This document shows, piece after piece, positions 60,966 to 64,000 of a stretch of DNA of 64,000 nt. The DNA lies in the NCBI GenBank assembly GCA_049694275.1, contig JBAVQS010000147.1:20970-84969 (forward strand), written 5' to 3'. Both the position numbers and the translations under genes were made by a program. Under the pieces are notes generated by a model that saw only the letters and a list, made by a program, of their open reading frames with translations, ran no database searches and was not told where the DNA came from. This DNA comes from JBAVQS01 sp049694275. Lineage in GTDB: Bacteria; Chloroflexota; Anaerolineae; UBA4142; SHND01. How positions within the stretch are numbered: position 1 is the stretch's first letter; the number at the start of each line of letters is the position of its first letter.

Positions 60966-62246
60966 TCATGGGCTACTGAGCATGTCCTGCAGAACCTCCG
61001 ACTGCAAGTCGGGGTTGAGCTTGACCATGCGCTCCAGCCACTTGATTGCACTTGCCCGATCATCCTTGTCGGCACGCGTCATAGCCTCTGCCGCAAGCTG
61101 TCGAGCTCCGTCCGCGTTCCCTGTTCCCAGCCTGGCCAGAGCCAGCCCGAGTTTCCACCCGGCCGTATCGTCGTTTTCAGATGCAAAAGCAAGATGGGTC
61201 TCGGCTTCCTCAAACCTGCCGCGTGCCAGGGCAAGATAGCCCTGGCGGGCATGGGTGTATGGATGATCGGGTTGCAGTTCGACTGCCTTCGAGATGTCCC
61301 GCTCCGCTTCATCCAGGCGGCTCGACTCCAATTCAATGTTCGCCCGGTTCCGGTACAGGTACGCCTGGTCCGGGGTCAGTTCGATAGAGTGGCTGTATGC
61401 GTCAATGGCCTCTGGATTGAGATCGAGCGATTCAAGCGTATTGGCAAGCCCGTTCCAGGCTGTAGGATCATCGGGCGCCAGTTCGACGAGGCGGCGGAAT
61501 TCGGCAAGCGCCTGGTCATACTCCTTTTGCTCATAAAGAGCATTCGCATGGGCGTATCTCAACCCGGGGTCATCGGGATGCAACGTGACGAGTTCCTGAA
61601 CCAGAGTGGTCAAGACGCTCCATTCGCTCTGCTCCTTGCTCATCTCTGCCAGGCGTTCCAGCATATATTGGCGCAGTGCTTCCACTCCGATGGCATCCGC
61701 CAGCCGCGCGGCCCGAGCGAATGAATCGACTGCCGCCGTCTTTTGCTCCAGTTGCCATTGCGCGATTGCCGTCTGCGCGAGATTGACGCTTTGGCTGTAC
61801 CGGTCGCCGATTTGCTCGTAAAGCTGTTGCGATTGTTGATAGTATTTCAGGCCTTGGTCAAAATCTTGTTGTGAAACACTCTCAAGGCCCAGCGCTTTTA
61901 GCACATTGGCTTCGCCGAGCCGGGCCCCGACGGTGCGAAAGAGGGTGAGGGCTTGGGCGTAGCTGTCCAGGGCGGCTTCCCGCTCATCCCGGAACTGCTG
62001 CACGTCGCCGATGGCTTTTAGCACATTGGCTTCCAGTCCTTTGTCCGGAATCCCAATCGAACGGGCGCTGGTGAGCCAGCCCAGCCATTCCTCGTTAACG
62101 CGAAAGATGTTGTAGAGCCAATTACGCGGGGTGGTTGCCAGCCGTCCGAGTAGCATTCCATTCTTGGCGGCGCGTGCCCATCTCGCTGCCGCGCGCAAAT
62201 TGTCCAATTCCAAAAATAACTCGGGTACGGTGCTCAGGTCATCCAT
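60966..62246 (-). CDS. TPR-repeat protein, C-terminal part of a split NB-ARC/TPR gene
   Basis: The frame has 426 aa. It begins with ELDNLRAAARWA, the helix that normally follows the winged helix in NB-ARC proteins, and continues as TPR-like helix pairs (about 80-400), such as ANALYEQKEYDQALAEF and IDAYSHSIELTPDQAYL. It lies in the same frame as the NB-ARC gene upstream, separated only by a TAG codon at 62274-62276 and nine further sense codons. No Shine-Dalgarno precedes its ATG. It is most likely the sensor part of one interrupted protein and not an independent gene. Confidence 0.75.
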   Translation of the reverse strand: MDDLSTVPELFLELDNLRAAARWARAAKNGMLLGRLATTPRNWLYNIFRVNEEWLGWLTSARSIGIPDKGLEANVLKAIGDVQQFRDEREAALDSYAQALTLFRTVGARLGEANVLKALGLESVSQQDFDQGLKYYQQSQQLYEQIGDRYSQSVNLAQTAIAQWQLEQKTAAVDSFARAARLADAIGVEALRQYMLERLAEMSKEQSEWSVLTTLVQELVTLHPDDPGLRYAHANALYEQKEYDQALAEFRRLVELAPDDPTAWNGLANTLESLDLNPEAIDAYSHSIELTPDQAYLYRNRANIELESSRLDEAERDISKAVELQPDHPYTHARQGYLALARGRFEEAETHLAFASENDDTAGWKLGLALARLGTGNADGARQLAAEAMTRADKDDRASAIKWLERMVKLNPDLQSEVLQDMLSSP

Positions 62247-62273
62247 GGAATGTGCATCGAATAGCTTGACCAG

Positions 62274-63683
62274 CTATTCGGCGTGCGCGCTGCGGCAGGC
62301 GGCCTCTTCGCCCACATCATGTAACACGCGCGCGGCGTACTCGTCCAGCAGATCATGCAGGCGGTATCGCTCCCCGCTCCCTTCGGCCAGCTTGACCATA
62401 GATAGTGTCAGCAGGCGCGCTATGGCGTCGCTCGCCGCCGGGAGGTCGTCGCCCCAGAGCGCGGCGGCCGCCGGAACGGAGAATCCGGTCGGGGCAAACG
62501 CGGCGAGGCGGCGAAAGCGCGCCTGGTCTGCCGGCGCAAGGTCGTCATAACTCACAGCAAAGACGGCGAACAGGTCGAGGCGCGGGTCGGTTCCGACCTT
62601 GAGCTCGCTCAGGCGCGCGTGCAGCTTGGTTTCAAACAGGGCGATGGGCCGGGGCGCGCCCTCGAACTGGGCAATGCGGCGCGCGGCAATATCGAGCGCC
62701 AGCGGGTTGTGTTTGCACCGCTCGATCAGCCGGCCGGCGGCCTCGGCCTCGGCCTGGACGCGCTCGGGCGAGAGCGCAGCTTCCAACAAAGCCCGCGCCT
62801 GTTCCAGGCTCATCCCCTCCAGTCGAAATATCGCATCCGGCGGAATGGCGTGCGACGGCTGCTGGCTACGGCTCGTGATGAGGACGCCGCACGGCGGCGA
62901 GGCGGGGAAGAAATCTTCCAGCCTTGCGGCGTTGGCGCTCCGCACATCGTCGAGGATGAGCAGGACACGCCGCTTGTTCAGAAAGCCTTGCACTTGGAGC
63001 ACGCGGTCGCGGTAGGTCGCAGCCGGCGCAAACGTGAGACCACATCGGAGCCCCATGTCTCCAACAATCTGCTCCGGTGTTTTCTCCCCGCAATCCACCC
63101 ACAGCGGGCATGGATCGTCGGGGAATTGTGCTTGCAGGTCGCGCATGACCCCCTTGGCCAGTTCGGTCTTGCCGGTCCCGCCCGGCGCGTGCACGCCGAC
63201 GATCGCGGTTCTCCCCTGCGCCGAGAGGGCGGCCCGCACCTGCTGCTCGATGGGGCCGCGATCGATATAGACGGGGGCGTTCGACGCGGGCCGGTGTCCT
63301 TGCGGAGCGGGGCGCGGCGTCGGCGCGCCGACATAGACATCGCCTGTGCCGGTAAAAATGTTGCCGCTCCCGTTGACGGTCTGCTGGACGATGGGCGCGG
63401 AAGCAACGATTTGTACCTGGTCGCGGCCAACCAGCGTCGTGTGGTCGAACGAGCCGCCGGTAACGTTCATGCCGCCGCTCTGGTTTTCGGTAAAGAGGGC
63501 GGCCGGTCGCAGGCCGGTCACTGCGGGCGGCGTGGGATCAGCGGGAGGGGGTGAAACGGGCGGCGCGCGGCGGCGCGCGACCTGCGCGGCGCGGTAGCGG
63601 ACCCAGAGGAACTGGCCGATGAGCAGAATCAAGCCCGCCGCGAGCAGAATGTAGGTCAGGTTGTCGCCCGTAAAAAGGTCCAT
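62274..63683 (-). CDS. NB-ARC-type STAND ATPase with N-terminal membrane anchor, cut short by a TAG codon
   Basis: The frame has 469 aa. An N-terminal TM helix (about 8-28) is followed by a Pro-rich and beta-repeat-like stretch (NVTGGSF, GSGNIFTGTGDVYVG, to about 125). The NB-ARC domain has Walker A APGGTGKTEL (about 178-187), Walker B RVLLILDDV, sensor strand GVLITSRS, CKHNPLALDIAARR (GLPL-like motif) and a winged helix ending ERYRLHDLLDEYA (MHD-like position). The frame stops at TAG 62274-62276, after which the same frame encodes a TPR sensor. In homologues the two are one protein. Such proteins work as signalling or defence switches in which the TPR part senses the trigger (family knowledge). 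GAGGAG upstream supports the start. Confidence 0.85.
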   Translation of the reverse strand: MDLFTGDNLTYILLAAGLILLIGQFLWVRYRAAQVARRRAPPVSPPPADPTPPAVTGLRPAALFTENQSGGMNVTGGSFDHTTLVGRDQVQIVASAPIVQQTVNGSGNIFTGTGDVYVGAPTPRPAPQGHRPASNAPVYIDRGPIEQQVRAALSAQGRTAIVGVHAPGGTGKTELAKGVMRDLQAQFPDDPCPLWVDCGEKTPEQIVGDMGLRCGLTFAPAATYRDRVLQVQGFLNKRRVLLILDDVRSANAARLEDFFPASPPCGVLITSRSQQPSHAIPPDAIFRLEGMSLEQARALLEAALSPERVQAEAEAAGRLIERCKHNPLALDIAARRIAQFEGAPRPIALFETKLHARLSELKVGTDPRLDLFAVFAVSYDDLAPADQARFRRLAAFAPTGFSVPAAAALWGDDLPAASDAIARLLTLSMVKLAEGSGERYRLHDLLDEYAARVLHDVGEEAACRSAHAE

Positions 63684-63723
63684 AGCTGCCAGCTCTCCTC
63701 AGCGCAGAGGTGTAGTGAGTGAG

Positions 63724-63752
63724 AGTATAGCATAGATGCCCGCCGGGAAAAA
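63724..63752 (-). promoter_or_regulatory. Candidate promoter of the NB-ARC gene
   Basis: On the minus strand, TTTTTC (63752-63747), 17 bp, TATACT (63729-63724). The -10 is perfect for position and the -35 is weak. Confidence 0.4.
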
Positions 63753-63763
63753 GTGCAAGTCCC

Positions 63764-63798
63764 AAACCCGAAGGGTCTCCGAAAGACCCTTCGGGTTT
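63764..63798. repeat. Perfect 15-bp inverted repeat in the divergent intergenic region
   Basis: AAACCCGAAGGGTCT (63764-63778) pairs perfectly with AGACCCTTCGGGTTT (63784-63798) around a 5-base loop. It resembles a terminator hairpin, but it lies between two divergent promoters and is followed by only three T residues. It could insulate the two promoters or be an interspersed repeat. Confidence 0.65.
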
Positions 63799-63822
63799 AA
63801 AACCCGGCGGCCGGTCGCGACG

Positions 63823-63851
63823 TTGACCCTGTGGGGGTCATGGGTTATACT
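63823..63851 (+). promoter_or_regulatory. Candidate promoter with short or absent leader for the right-edge gene
   Basis: TTGACC (63823-63828), 17 bp, TATACT (63846-63851). ATG 63862 is ten bases after the -10 box, so the transcript would begin almost at the start codon. Confidence 0.6.
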
Positions 63852-63861
63852 AACTCCGCTC

Positions 63862-64000
63862 ATGGCTCATACCCAACCTGTTGCCTCTGCGCCTCCCCTC
63901 GAATCGCTCGCCGGCAAACCATACCGCGAGCGGTTAATCGAGTTGCTCGCTTCCGATCTCGATTTTCACGAGCGCGAGAGCAAATACGCCACGCACAATT
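63862..64000 (+). CDS. N-terminal fragment of a possible DNA methyltransferase, 3' end off the window
   Basis: From ATG 63862 the frame is open for 46 codons to the edge. The visible sequence, KPYRERLIELLASDLDFHE followed by RESKYATHN, resembles the N-terminus of site-specific DNA methyltransferases in which a YATHxxHxFPAKF motif follows; the rest of that motif is cut off by the window edge. The promoter-to-start distance supports this start. It is divergent from the NB-ARC gene. The family call is tentative. Confidence 0.5.
   Translation, partial: MAHTQPVASAPPLESLAGKPYRERLIELLASDLDFHERESKYATHN

Noticed and set aside
63764..63798. Intrinsic terminator in the region 63764-63798
   Set aside because: The hairpin is perfect but followed by only three T residues on either strand, and it lies between two divergent promoters, so it is listed as an inverted repeat.

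Overview
The window looks like a Chloroflexota (Chloroflexi) chromosome segment. This is inferred from the bacterial rpsB-tsf-pyrH-frr-uppS-cdsA order with a short EF-Ts, very long GAF-rich sensor proteins, archaeal-type mevalonate genes and NB-ARC/NACHT ATPases. It is not proven, since no rRNA gene is present. Coding density is high. Most gaps longer than 60 bp hold palindromic repeats, and several of these belong to different families.

Layout. (1) Positions 1-16710, minus strand: one tightly packed run of genes. It reads SbtA-like permease, NACHT ATPase fused to a sulfatase-modifying (FGE-like) domain, winged-helix P-loop ATPase, second P-loop ATPase, 1274-aa ATPase, then the membrane arm of a hydrogenase-4-like complex (HyfB, HyfC, HyfE and HyfF; HyfF runs off the left edge). 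Several ribosome binding sites lie on or beside the upstream stop codon, which ties the ATPase genes to the respiratory-complex genes. (2) 17077-21878, plus strand: translation and envelope operon rpsB, tsf, pyrH, frr, uppS, cdsA. (3) 21918-23843: multi-pass membrane protein with a GAF domain and a C-terminal HTH. (4) 24244-50766: a large signalling array. Six membrane GAF/PAS sensors without kinase domains are followed by a 2305-aa multi-sensor, a HisKA_2 kinase and a REC-PAS-GAF hybrid kinase. Several genes overlap by ATGA. The array ends at an intrinsic terminator at 50804. (5) 51182-55078: archaeal-type early mevalonate cluster, HMG-CoA reductase, HMG-CoA synthase, thiolase and a DUF35 Zn-ribbon/OB protein. 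(6) 55286-60649: glycosyltransferase 2, CoA-transferase family III, UDP-glucose dehydrogenase interrupted at its catalytic Cys by a 475-aa LAGLIDADG intein, and acpS. (7) 60650-64000: a decayed YwiC-like gene, an NB-ARC/TPR gene split by one in-frame TAG, and the first 46 codons of a divergent gene that may be a DNA methyltransferase.

How the parts may work together. The mevalonate cluster and uppS supply and use isoprenoid precursors, and GT2 and Ugd fit polyprenyl-linked glycan synthesis. The GAF array looks like a multi-input sensor set feeding two kinases. The minus-strand operon, which combines STAND-type ATPases with a proton-pumping-type membrane arm and an SbtA-like transporter, is the least conventional arrangement and the best candidate for an undescribed system.
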